A program made the position numbers and the translations under genes. Shown here piece by piece: positions 23,381-33,640 of a stretch of 64,000 nt of DNA; within the stretch, counting starts at the first letter, position 1; the number at the start of each line of letters is the position of its first letter. The DNA lies in assembly GCA_007115705.1 (NCBI GenBank), contig QXEO01001034.1:1488001-1552000 (forward strand), written 5' to 3'. This DNA comes from Dactylis glomerata. Taxonomy: Eukaryota; Streptophyta; Magnoliopsida; Poales; Poaceae. The notes below the pieces were generated by a model. The model saw nothing but the letters and a program-made list of their open reading frames with translations, was not told the origin of the DNA and did no database searches.

Positions 23381-23535
23381 GCCCCCGAGCGTGTTGCTAA
23401 CGACGGGAGAATAGATGCCAATGCGGGGCGAAGCCCCCGAGCGTGTTGCCAACGCCGGGCGAATAGATGTCAATGCGAGGCGCAGCCCCCGAGCGTGTTG
23501 CTAACGCCGAGTGAATGATTGAGTGGAAACAGCGA
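23381..23535. repeat. About 51-bp tandem repeat, three copies
   Basis: Units beginning GCCCCCGAGCGTGTTGC at 23381, 23433 and 23484. The same CCCCCGAG motif recurs as single copies across element C (22966, 23172, 24422, 25291, 25313, 25509). Confidence 0.8.
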
Positions 23536-23590
23536 GACCCCGAAGTGCAACGGGTAAAGGCGTGGTACCCGACGCGTTGCCGGGCCAACA

Positions 23591-24250
23591 GTGTTGCTAA
23601 CTGTGGACTTGCGTCCATATGTTCGGAATTATCTCAGTAGAGCACGTATAGCTGTGTTGCCAGGCCAATAGTGTTGATAACTGTGGACTTGCGTCCGTAT
23701 GTCCGAAATTATCTCAGCAGAGCACGTATAGCTGTGTTGCCGGGCCAACCGTGTTGCTAACTGTGGACTTGCGTCCGTATGTCCGGAATTATCTCAGCAA
23801 AGCACGTATAGCTGTGTTGCCGGGCCAACAGTGTTGCTAACTGTGGACTTGCGTCCGTATGTCCGGAATTATCTCAGCAGAGCACGTATAGCTGTGTTGC
23901 CGGGCCAACAGTGTTGCTAACTGTGGACTTGTCCGTATGTCCGGAATTATCTCAGCAGAGCACGTATAGCTGTGTTGCCGGGCCAACAGTGTTGCTAACT
24001 GTGGACTTGCGTCCGTATGTCCGAAATTATCTCAGCAGAGCACGTATAGCTGTGTTGCCGGGCCAACAGTGTTGCTAACTGTGGACTTGCGTCCGTATGT
24101 CCGGAATTATCTCAGCAGAGCACGTATAGCTGTGTTGCCGGGCCAACAGTGTTGCTAACTGTGGACTTGCGTCCGTATGTCCGGAATTATCTCAGCAGAG
24201 CACGTATAGCTGTGTTGCCGGGCCAACAGTGTTGATAACTGTGGACTTGT
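23591..24250. repeat. 80-bp tandem array, eight copies plus a partial
   Basis: Units start GTGTTGCTAACTGTGGACTT at 23591, 23671, 23751, 23831, 23911, 23989, 24069 and 24149, with a partial at 24229. Copies are nearly identical; one has a 2-base deletion. Each carries CACGTATAGCTGTGTTGCC. Noncoding. Confidence 0.95.
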
Positions 24251-24333
24251 CTTCGACACTATGTCTGAACTTGCTTGCGATCAATTTGATCCCTGCAGTC
24301 GAGGAGGTAGATACCTTGCACTCGACGATCAGT

Positions 24334-24412
24334 AGGCAAATAGACATATGTACAATTTGCAAGCAAATAGACATATGTACAATTTGCAAGCAAATAGACA
24401 CATGTATAAAGT
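24334..24412. repeat. Short tandem repeat, three copies of about 27 bp
   Basis: Unit GCAAATAGACATATGTACAA followed by TTTGCAA, third copy shortened. Confidence 0.8.
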
Positions 24413-24639
24413 AAAAGCAAAGCCCCCGAGTATAGGTCGCTGAAAGTGTCGAAAGCATACAGAAAAGTAATGAAAATAATCGACTCATAGTTGAGGAAGA
24501 CTTAGCTTTGGTATTTTCTTCCGGGGTGACCCCTGTCAGAAAAATCATCGAAGTGTTGGCTCCGAGGGGTCGTAGTGTGTTGGGAGAATTCTTCGGCTCC
24601 GCAGGGGTCGAAGAATCTTGACGTGGAGGTCGAATATCT

Positions 24640-25250
24640 TTGATGACGGCATGGTTGAATTTATTGTTGCCAGCAGGGTCGAAGATCATGACGACGGCGG
24701 GGTCGAAGATCGTGGCGACGAAGGGTCGAAGATCATGGCGACGGCGAGGTCGAAGATCATGGCGATGAAGGGTCAAAGATCATGACGATGGCAGGGTCGA
24801 ATTTCCTGTCAACGCAGGGGTCGAAGATCGTGATGACGCAGGGGTCGAATTTCTTGAGACGCAGGGGTCGAATTTCTGGAGACGCCGGGGTCGAATTTCC
24901 TGATGATGCAGAGGTCGAATTTTCTGTCGATGCAGAGGTCGAATTTCTCGAAGATCTTGATGGCGAACTCGAAGATCATGTCGGCAGCGGCGTCGAAGAC
25001 CATGTCGGCAGCGGCGGCGAAGACCATGTCGTCGGCGGTGTCAAAGACCATGTCGGTGGAGTCGAAGACCATGTCGGCGGCGGCGTCGAAGACCATGTCG
25101 GCGGTGGCGTTGAAGACCATGTCGTCGGCGGCGTCGAAGACCATGTTGGCGGACTTGAAGGTCATGATGGCGAACTCGAAGATCTTGATGATTGATCCGA
25201 AGGTCATGGCGATGGTGTCGAAGATCTTGATGACGGACTTGAAGGTCATG
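24640..25250. repeat. Degenerate GTCGAAGAtCATG array
   Basis: Dozens of 18-30-base units built on GGGTCGAA and GTCGAAGACCATGTCGGCGG. Where units are 24 bp the plus strand would read as an eight-residue repeat (SKTMSAAA). There is no start or codon pattern that suggests a real protein, so I treat it as satellite-like internal repeat of element C. Confidence 0.75.
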
Positions 25251-27201
25251 AGCGTGAGCTTTCGCACACAGAGGTGAGGTGATGTCGAGCCCCCGAGCGA
25301 GGTGATGCCAAGCCCCCGAGCGAGGCGAGTGCGCAATGGAGAGTCCCGATGTCGAGCCCCGAGCGCGGCGAGTCCATGAATATGACGATGTAGTCCTTGC
25401 GACGGATAGGAGTCGACGCGGCGAACGTGTAGTCGATGCGGTGGAGGCGCAGCCGATGCGGCCGAGGCGCGTAGTTGATGACCTGTAAAATTAGCTTCCA
25501 TAGCACAGCCCCCGAGTGTCGGGTGCGGCAAAAGTAAATAATAAGAATTGACTCTTAATAGAAAAACACTTAGCTTTATTGGGTGCGACGTAGACACGAC
25601 CGAGGTCGAAGCAGAAAGAGTAGACGACGACGAGTGCATGATGTCCAAAGTTTTTCAGCGTGTAGGAGATAGATCGCCGAGTTAGCTCCCATCGATCCAA
25701 GACACGTGTGCTGAACTGCCGATCTGTTGGCCGTCAGAGATAGCCGATGCCATCGGGCTGGTTGTGAATTCGACGAAGACATGCGGCGCGGCCGCCGATC
25801 TCTCGCGTGTCGCCCCGAATCTGCTGGTCGTCAGAGACAGTCGATGCGATCCGGCTGGTTGTGGACTCGGGGAAGACATGCAGTGCAGCCGTTGAGCTCT
25901 CATGCGTCGCGCCTTCCGCCGTGCGCGATCAGTAATCCGATGCTGGATCCAATTCATGCAGATGTGATACATGGTGTTGACGTCTTGCCGCAAAATCCAT
26001 GCAAGTGGTGCTTTCACGCGTAGTAGCCACTAATTGATCTCTGGTGATTGCTTTTTCGGCTATTCGACTGCGTTTTTCCGAATACAGTACTTGCAGTATG
26101 TATGTAAGTTGTAGTTGGAACTTGGAACTGATCCACTTGACCCTATCGTATGGGTTTTGTCCTTCATGATGATTTTACTTGCGTAGCTGACTTAGGCGTG
26201 TAGCACTGTAGCTGCAGTTCGCCCTTTCTTTTGGGAACTTGGACCCATGCGAGGTGCGAGGTAGAAGAACGATCAGTACCTGATTGTTGATTCGGGTCCT
26301 TTGCTGCATCGACCAGATCGATCTAGCCAGCTAGCTTGCTGTCTCTCCTTCCTGGATCTTTTTCTTTTGTCTAGCACGTTGATGAGCATCTAGTTTTGAT
26401 TGTATCCCGGCGGGTCGTCCTTTCATCCAGGACTTGCTGTGCTCCGCGCAATTCCGCTCTGCGAGAGGAGATTGGATCCAAGCCGTTACCACGCGTAGAC
26501 TGATCCGATGCAATCTTTCCAGCTTGAACAGATCTTCAGCTTTGGAGCCGTGGGACGCCGTCCCGATTACCAAGTTCCAGATCTCGTTGACTTAATCTTG
26601 CTGAACAATTCGAGCGCGACGTTTGTTGATGACGAGGTCGATCGCTTAGGAAGACCGGATGTGCCACCACGCATCGTTGATGAAGAAGTTCGATCCGACG
26701 CCATGAATTTTGTTTCTCTTCATACTTATATGCGGCTAATTGCTGGTTATGGTCTCGGTTCCCACGTAGCGATCAGAGATGAAAAAGAAATACGAATCTA
26801 CTCCTCACGCGAAGTAGCACTAGGCAGCAGATTGTTCTCACGTGAACAACAATAGTTTAGTCCGCCTCGGGGCTTGATCTGGCTGACTAATCAATCTGAT
26901 GTACAGCTTCAATAATCATCTGATCCAATTACTACCACAGAAATCGTTTCTCTTGCAGATCGACGAGATGGTGTAACGCGGCGAGTTGGAAATCGTCCCG
27001 GAAACAGTGGCGTTCTCGGCAGCGACTTGGCGAATTCAGGAGAGGCAAATGGATCGCCGGAGGCGGCACTTGGGACGCCGATGAAAACTGCGGGAGGATG
27101 AAGTTGCTGAGGCGCGAGTTGGAGATCTGATTACCAGATGCGATCTGACAATTCTTGAGGTGACGAAGGAGCCGGCGAGCCCGTAGATCCAGATCCCGTC
27201 G

Positions 27202-27219
27202 TCCCCACGGTCGGCGCCA
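27202..27219 (-). other. Primer-binding site of element C
   Basis: Minus strand TGGCGCCGACCGTGGGGA, starting 2 bases after the right terminal repeat. It fixes the transcription direction as right to left and identifies 27222-27702 as the 5' LTR. Confidence 0.75.
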
Positions 27220-27221
27220 AT

Positions 27222-27702
27222 TGACGAGGTTCTAACCCGGCAATGCCCATGTTTAAGGGCTTTCGATCTATGGAGCGCATTGGAGATCCGGCAAACTCGA
27301 CGGCTTCAGACAGAAACAGGGGGTGCACACGAATTTACCCAGGTTCGGCCCCCCGGAGGGTAAAGACCTACATCCTGCTTGTCTGATCTTGTATTGCTTG
27401 TATAGTTAGAGGTGTTACAATGGTACGCAGATGCAATCTGGTGGAGGTGGAAGGAGATGGCGTGGCTAGCCTATGCGTGTTTGGCTGTCTATGCGAGGTT
27501 AGCCTATGCGAGTCCGGTCATCTAGGGGACGCCCTTGGTGGCTTTATATATGCAGCCAGTTAGGGTTTACAAGTATTTCTTGCCTTCTACTCCAAGTCGA
27601 AGTGCTGGGCCTTGCGGGCTTCAGGTATCCTTCGAGCGGGCTTCTTCCTTGGCAGGAACCGGGTAGGCAAATATCGAGGACCGAGGGGTTATACCCTCGT
27701 CA
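27222..27702 (-). repeat. Right terminal repeat of element C (5' LTR)
   Basis: 481 bp, minus strand TGACGAGGGTATAACCCCTC to TTAGAACCTCGTCA. It carries TATATAAAGCC on the minus strand (near 27541-27552), pointing to the PBS. About 99% identical to the reverse complement of 22481-22961. Confidence 0.88.
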
Positions 27703-27707
27703 CCTGC

Positions 27708-28122
27708 TGTTTGCTTGCCGTCTGAAGGACACTCGCACTGAGATGTGCTCACCACTTTTAAACATTGGTGAGCTTACCTTCAAACGGTAGCATTACAACA
27801 CACAGTGATCACAATATTAGGCACAAATCACTTCATAACAAAGCAAGCACACGCTGATCACACACCATAGCATACTTAACTATAGGTTGTTTAAACAGAC
27901 TGCAGACTAGGGGATCACTCCCCTGGCATAAAATAGGTTAACATAGGACCAACCATCGCATAATTACACCAGGAGAACACTCCGCTGGCACAAAACAAGT
28001 GTTTTCATCACCCGTTAGGACTAACTACTTCAGTTCATAACATTACCTGGGACGCAACATCACTTCGCCATCGTCAGGCCATGGCGCTTGCACTTCATCA
28101 CCGGCTGGACGGAGGAGGTGGC
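27708..28122. other. Downstream flank of the B3-like gene
   Basis: 415 bp between element C and the B3 stop codon: probable 3' untranslated or intergenic DNA. A motif ACTCCCCTGGCA/ACTCCGCTGGCA occurs twice (near 27917 and 27980). No gene seen. Confidence 0.4.
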
Positions 28123-29597
28123 TCAGATCAAGGTGAACTGGAAGCAGTTCACGTCGAGCTCGAAGACGAGCACGTCATCCTTCTGCAGAGTGAGCCTCTT
28201 CACCATGGCCTCCCAGCCCCGCATGAAGAACAGCTTGCCCTGGAACCACTCCATGTGGACGCGGTACCCGCAGAACTCGCCGTGGCAGAGCGGGATGGTG
28301 GCACCTGCCTGGGACATGATCTTCAGCACCCTGGACACCTCCCAGGCTATGGCAGGAGGGATGACAAGGTCGCAATCCCTGAGCTGGGCGTAGAAGCGCC
28401 AAGGCACCGGGATGACCGCATAATATCCCAGGCGAGGTTTACGGCCAGACGTCGACCTGCCCTCCCGCTCCTTGAGATAGGCGACCGCCCCAGGAACTTC
28501 TGGGCGCGCGTCGATGTAGGGGTTCACGGGGAGCTCGTCCTCCTTGTCCAGAGCCCGTTGCACGTAGCCGTCGATGATGGCGTCCCAGTCCTGTACATAA
28601 TGAGCAGAATGATCCCACATCAATAGCAATGTCTAACAACAATGTCTAACAACAATTTCTACCAAGCTATCAGCAATGTGTACCAAGCTAACAGTAATGG
28701 CTAATTTGCACCAATGTGTACCAAGCTAACACCAATGGCTAATTTGCACCAATGTGTACCAAGCTAACACCAATGGCTAGTTTGCACTAATATCTACCAA
28801 GCTAACACCAATGCGTAATTTGCACCAATGTCTACTTTGTAGCAATCCTACCAATGTCTACTGCTAGGCGTGCATGTCAAATCATCGATCCTACCAAATT
28901 TCTACTGCTAGGCGTGCATGTGAACTCGTCGATCAGGATTGAAGCCATGGGGATGTAAAACGGCAATGGGAAGCCATCTAGTATTAGTCGGCCTCAAAAA
29001 AACCTAGTCAATCTAGGATTCAAGCCATGGGGACAGGAGAACTTACCTCGGGGGGAGGGAGGAAAGACCTGCTGGCGCCTTGGAGGGGGAGTAGCCGACA
29101 CCGGAGATGGGGCTGGCGTAGGCACAACGGATGGCGGCGGCGCCATTGGTTTGATCCGCACCCCACTCGACGGAAGCGGGTACGGGGCAAAGCGGAACAG
29201 CTCAACCCTCCTCATTTGAGAAGAGTGAACCACCGTCGCCGTCTCCCGGCTGCCGCCGGGGGCACCCGGATTGATCTCCGCTAGTCGGCGAGGATCAATG
29301 GGCAGGAGGGGATCAAATCTCAGAGGCGGCGGCGGCGGCTCGAATCTGCCCGTCGGCAGATCCGCCGCTCGATCTCCGTCAGCGGCAGCGACGGCCGTCG
29401 ATGCTCTCGTGGGCGCGCGCGCACATCGCCGCGTACGGCGACGGCCGTCTGAGCGCCGGCTCTGCGGGCGGTCCAATCGGCGCCGCTCCCCTGCCCAGGT
29501 CTTCCGGGTCGCAGTCGATGATGATGAGGGTCCTCGCCGGAGGCCACGGGACCGAAGAGGAAGGCAAAGGAGGCGAAGGCGCAGGCGATGCGTCCAT
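28123..29597 (-). CDS. B3 DNA-binding-domain protein, two-exon gene or fragment
   Basis: Exon 2 (28590 to 28123) encodes DWDAIIDGYVQRALDK... and ends in a B3-like fold: FYAQLRDCDLVIPPAIAWEV, GYRVHMEWFQGKLFF, then RGWEAMVKRLTLQKDDVLVFEL, the typical close of plant B3 domains, followed by FQFTLI and a stop. B3 proteins bind DNA in the nucleus as transcription factors. A good acceptor (TTATGTACAG) precedes exon 2, and a good donor (CCGAG, then GTAAGT) ends a GC-rich exon 1 at 29047. The attractive start MDASPAPSPPLP (29597) soon meets a stop, and the proline-rich frame before the donor does not keep phase with exon 2. Exon 1 may therefore contain a frameshift, a missed intron, or another start. 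The domain is partial. No strong promoter was identified. Confidence 0.5.
28660..28850. repeat. 38-bp tandem repeat in the intron of the B3-like gene
   Basis: Units TACCAAGCTAACACCAATGG followed by CTAATTTGCACCAATGTG, starting at 28681, 28719, 28757 and 28795, with weaker flanking copies. Confidence 0.85.
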
Positions 29598-29647
29598 GGG
29601 TGAGAGCGGTTGATGGGGTGTGAGAGGAGCGGTGACTGCACTGAGAC

Positions 29648-30565
29648 AACGGTCAGTGCAGTTATGCCGCGTCTCCCGCTATTTCTCCACGTGTGCGACC
29701 GGGGGAGATTTCGAGGCGTCTTTTGCCTCTGCCCAGCCTAGCCCTGGAGAAACCACCGATTCGGGCGTTTCCACAGGGCCTACGCGAGGGGTGCTTTAAC
29801 GCACGCACTGGCCTGCACCGAGGGATGTTGTGGACATCCAAACAGACCGCTATCTTCTCCCCAAGGCCTGGTCCAACTGCTCACGGGCTACTAAACGCGC
29901 CCCTAGTAGGTGCTTGCTCAAAGCCAACGACGAATGGCACGCTACGGTCCTGACGAAGACTACTTTTACATGAAAAATATACTGTATATGAAAAGACGAG
30001 GTAACATACATACTACTCAGAGTCTAGAGATAATCTAGAAAAGTTGAAGCGACACGGTCGGTTCAAGCTATACGATGCATAGAAAAGTTGCCAGGTTCTT
30101 TGCTCAAATTCAACGCGAGCCCAACGCGGGTATTCAGCCGGCGTCAGACCACCAACCTATCCCGAAAACCGCGAGCACCTCCCCCGGTTGCAGATGATTT
30201 TATTCGATCGGCTGTTGTCTAGCTGGTAGCCGCGTCCCTTCCTGCCGCTGACTTGCAGCGACAATATCGAGAGCTGCAAGATTTGTTAAATGGCTTTGGT
30301 GTTCTTTCTTCACAAACAACGACCGGAATTTTCTGCGGGCGATACTGCTGACTTTTGCGTGTGTGGTGCATGATCGATTAATGTTGCTACCTGCTATTAG
30401 GAGAGCGGGAGCATGTACTCGTATGTATTTATGCGGTTGCTCCGTAATGTATGGAAGTCAAAATGTATGTAGTAGTACAATTTTAGAGTTCTTCCAAAAA
30501 ACTTGCCTTTCTAGCCAACAAGCTCCAGGCGATTTTCCGTTGCTCTTCTTGTTGTGTGACAGTTA
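29648..30565. other. Intergenic, no gene seen
   Basis: GC-rich to about 29905, then AT-richer single-copy-looking DNA. No ORF or element border I can support. Confidence 0.4.
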
Positions 30566-30824
30566 CTCCCTCCGTTCTTAAAAGAGTGTACTTTCAACTA
30601 TCTTGGAGAGTGAAACTTTTTAAAGTTTGACCATGTTTAAATAAAAAGGCACAAACATTTATACCACCAAATTAGTGTTATTAGATTCATGATAAAATAT
30701 ATTTTCATTATATAGCTTTTTCATTTGATAAGTATTGTTAATTTTTTGCCAAAACTTGATCAAAGTTGAAAAAGTTTGACTCTCTAAGAAAGTTAGAAGT
30801 ACACTCTTTTGTGGACGGAGGGAG
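30566..30824. mobile_element. Stowaway MITE (259 bp)
   Basis: Ends CTCCCTCCGTTCTTAAAAGA and the complement of ...CTTTTGTGGACGGAGGGAG, TA on both sides. The arms TGTACTTTCAACT / AGAAGTACACTC are complementary near the ends. Confidence 0.9.
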
Positions 30825-31974
30825 TATATGTTTATAATGGGTAGTAGCGCCAGAAACCACAAATGTTGCTCGACCTATATGTAGCTCTTTTTCTAATTCG
30901 AAAATGGAATTTTTAAATTTCAAAAAATAGGAAATTAAATATACATGTAACAATGTTGAGATCTACAAAAGCTACAAAATTTCAACTAGAAATACCTTAT
31001 ATTCAAAGTGGTGCAAAATGACGTAATATGACATGTATAGTAGTGAACAGTGCACGATTTCAAAACCTCAAAATCCGTCAGATTTTATCATTTTTGTACA
31101 GCCCTGAATATAAGGTCTCTCAAGTTCAAAATTATGCATTTTCGTAGAACACATAATTGTCACCATCTTTTTTTTAGATTTTTTATAAAAATTTGAATGA
31201 TGTTTTCAATTATTTCAATAAAATGAACTACATGTAGCTCGATCTACAAAAATCCACTCTCGTAGTAGCGCAGGAAGGAAAAGCCGCAAAGAACAATTGC
31301 ATACACTAGTTGGTAAGCTAGCGAAAATGACGGAGAGCTACCGACCTAAAATCCATCGTTTAAGTGCTTCATGACTCGCGCTACGTTCTGCAGTCAAATT
31401 TTACTTGTTTCACACTTGTTATGATGTATTTTTTTTACAATTTTTTAATCCATATGTATCCCTAATAAATTTGTGTTATTTTAGAATTCTCTTATAGATA
31501 TAAAGATATATTTGATTGTGTTTTGGCACTTGGGAGTATATGATGCCCGTTTTTAAAATCTGTTTTAAACAAAACTCAAAATGTAAAAAAACATAAAAAC
31601 GTTTCGTTCGTAGATCACGATATTCTATGTGCTCACAAAGTTGATATATGAAAAAAATGTTATTTTTGTGTTAGGTGTAAACAAGACAGTTTCGGTGCTT
31701 AAAAAGGTTTTCCCAAGACATTTCTTTTGTCTTTCTACACAAGAAACAGAAGATGTGGGTTTTTTTTTTGGTGAAAGTGGGCATGCACACGTAAAACGTC
31801 CAGAAATACGCATAATTTTTTTGCTCAGAACTTTTTTACGTTTTAGAATGTTTTCCCTGCGGCAGGAGCATATGCTTCCGTGTGCCAAATCGAGTTTCTT
31901 ATACTTGTATTATTTCAGTAATTTTTAATCAAATTACTCGGAAAATCTGCGTTTGGTAGGGTAGACGGTGATAA
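30825..31974. other. AT-rich intergenic DNA
   Basis: No gene seen. Motifs ATGTAGCTC (30880 and 31234) and TAGTAGCGC (30842 and 31264) each recur about 350-420 bp apart, possibly the ends of an eroded element. Confidence 0.35.
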
Positions 31975-32082
31975 TCTCTAATAATTAATTGTCTAGAGGT
32001 GATGATTGATAGGTAGGTTGGTAGGTTGGTAGGTCTCTCCAGCACATAAAAAAGAAAAAGAAAATACCTGGTTAAAATATCG

Positions 32083-32507
32083 ATGGAAAATATCCCACAC
32101 TCCTCCTCCAACTTCTCCCACGACCTCATCTCTCTGCCTCTGTCTTACCGAAAGGTCAAACCACCCCGTTTCCTGGAGCGGCGGTACATAGGAGACGCGT
32201 CGGAGCTCTTCGGCGGCGCCCTGTCGCCGGCGCCTGGAGCGGCAGCCAATATGCCAGCGTCCGCCCTGCGCCAGAAGCCTCCTCCTTGCCGCCCTCTCCT
32301 AAGCACGCCAAGTCGCAATATTCCCCACCCGCGTCGTCGGCTGATTCGCCTGAGATGGCCCCTGCCGACTCGCCAGAGGAAGACCAGGTGCCATCGGACA
32401 AGACCAGCGACAAGAGAAGCGCCGTCGCGGTGGGCATGAGCTTCGCGTCCATGGTGGCCTTTGTCGCTCTGGTCGGCGCATCGTTCTTGATCTGCCGAGG
32501 TGTTTGA
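32083..32507 (+). pseudogene. Arabinogalactan-protein-like fragment, copy 1
   Basis: The 3' portion reads PPSPKHAKSQYSPPASSADS, then PEMAPADSPEEDQVPSDKTS and ends with a hydrophobic tail AVAVGMSFASMVAFVALVG before a stop at 32505-32507. A Pro/Ala/Ser-rich body and a C-terminal hydrophobic segment are the signature of GPI-anchored arabinogalactan proteins of the cell surface. An upstream frame (ATG 32083, LSPAPGAAANMPASA) looks like the earlier part, but the two are in different frames, so the copy is frameshifted. No N-terminal signal peptide is seen. Likely a captured, non-functional fragment. Confidence 0.5.
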
Positions 32508-32846
32508 CCCTCGTTTGTTCTCCTCTCGGTACTCCGCATGATGTGATTTGATGTACTCAATTTTCGCATCCATTATCTTCCACTCTTGCTGAATTCAGGT
32601 GCCAAGGCAAGCTCACATCTAGAGATGATTTGGTGACTTTGGTCGTCCGGCCAGCGCGCACGAGTTAGATTCCTAGCTTGTACTTTTCTATCATCGTGTG
32701 AAGTAAACATAATCTTTATACTATATTAATTGTCTAGAGGTGATGGTTGATAGATATGTTGGTAGGTTGGTAGGTCTCTCCCGCACATAAAAAATCTCTA
32801 CTATATTAATTGTCTAGAGGTAATGGTTGATAGGTAGGATGGTAGG

Positions 32847-33260
32847 TTGGAGGTCTCTCCTGCACATAAAAAAGAAAAGAAATACCTGGTCAAAATATCG
32901 ATGGAAAATATCCCACACTCCTCCTCCAACTTCTCCCACAACCTCATCTCTCTGCCTCAGTCTTACCGAAAGGTCAAACCACCCTGTTTCCAGGAGCGGC
33001 GGTATGTAGGAGACGCGTCGGAGCTCTTCGGCGGCGCCCTATCGCCGGCGCCTGGAGCGGCAGCCAATACGCCAGCGTCTGCCCTGCGCCAGAAGCCTCA
33101 TCCTCGCCGCCCTCTCCTAAGCACGCCAAGTCGCAATATTCCCCACCCGCGTCGTCGGCTGATTCTCCTGAGATGGCCCCTGCCGACTCGCCGGAGGAAG
33201 ACCAGGTGCCATTGGACAAGACCAGCGACAAGAGCAACGCCGTTGCGGTGGGCATGAGAT
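32847..33260 (+). pseudogene. Arabinogalactan-protein-like fragment, copy 2
   Basis: Close copy of 32090-32440, including MENIPHSSSNFSH and the Pro/Ala-rich stretch. It breaks off after GTGGGCATGAG at 33258, where copy 1 continues into the hydrophobic tail. Unrelated purine-rich sequence follows. Same frameshift as copy 1. Confidence 0.5.
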
Positions 33261-33640
33261 AAAGAGAGGAGGCGTCGAGGATTCGCTGGAAGAAGAAGAG
33301 GTCATGGGGGAGCGAGAGCATAGGAGGACAGAGAGAAGTCTCACATCATTTCCTACAATATGAACATTGACTATTGTTTTTATGAGTACTTGCTTGTGAA
33401 AGTTGTTATTCGTGAAAACATAATGAAAGCTAGAGAATAGTTTTGTTGTGTGGTGGCGAAGTTGGCCGGTAGAGCAGCGTGGAGTAGGGTAGAAACATGA
33501 TGGAGAGAACTGTACCAATTAATCCGAAATAAAGTTGGAAACTCACTTTCATTAAACGGTTAATGAAAAATTAAGTTTGTTGCTCAATTATAAAATATAA
33601 TAATCTGATATTCCGTAGCAACGCACGGGTATTGAACTAT

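Larger units (their letters stand above)
22481..27702 (-). mobile_element. LTR-type element C with inverted terminal repeats
   Basis: 5222 bp flanked by the 5-bp duplication CCTGC (22476-22480; 27703-27707). The two terminal 481-bp repeats are inverted: 22481-22961 is the reverse complement of 27222-27702 apart from four single-base differences I could see. Both ends of each repeat read TGACGAGG...CCTCGTCA. On the minus strand the right repeat is followed by a PBS 2 bases later, and the left repeat is preceded by a purine tract, so retrotransposon signals are in the right places. The inside is a mosaic of tandem repeats with no gag or pol. Short open frames (for example 26508-26855 plus, ATG start, 115 residues) resemble no family I know. 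Confidence 0.85.
31975..33640 (+). mobile_element. Tandem Helitron-like elements carrying an AGP-like gene fragment
   Basis: Three Helitron-like 5' ends occur in the same orientation, each following an A: TCTCTAATAATTAATTGTC (31975), TCTTTATACTATATTAATTG (32713; about 82 bp only) and TCTCTACTATATTAATTGTC (32795). After each comes the shared GTCTAGAGGT and GTTGGTAGG leader. Near 33612-33640 is a hairpin-like CCGTAGCAACGCACGGG then TATTGAACTAT, resembling a Helitron 3' end, though the last bases are CTAT rather than CTRR. Copies 1 and 3 both carry the AGP-like fragment. Tandem, end-sharing copies with captured gene pieces are typical of Helitrons. No helicase. Confidence 0.5.

Noticed and set aside
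23381..24250. CRISPR-like appearance of regularly spaced repeats.
   Set aside because: Contiguous tandem repeats without unique spacers in a plant transposable element; not a CRISPR array.
24809..25648. 279-residue minus-strand frame and plus-strand frames with an SKTMSAAA-type peptide repeat.
   Set aside because: They translate a degenerate tandem array. Peptide periodicity follows the DNA repeat, and several frames on both strands are equally open.
22285..29903. Possible giant TIR element: GGGCGCGATTGGTAGCC at the left and, reverse-complemented, GGGGCGCGTTTAGTAGCC at the right, enclosing the B3-like gene and element C.
   Set aside because: The ends match at only about 17 of 22 positions and the flanks (CTA and TAG) are not a direct duplication of any expected length.
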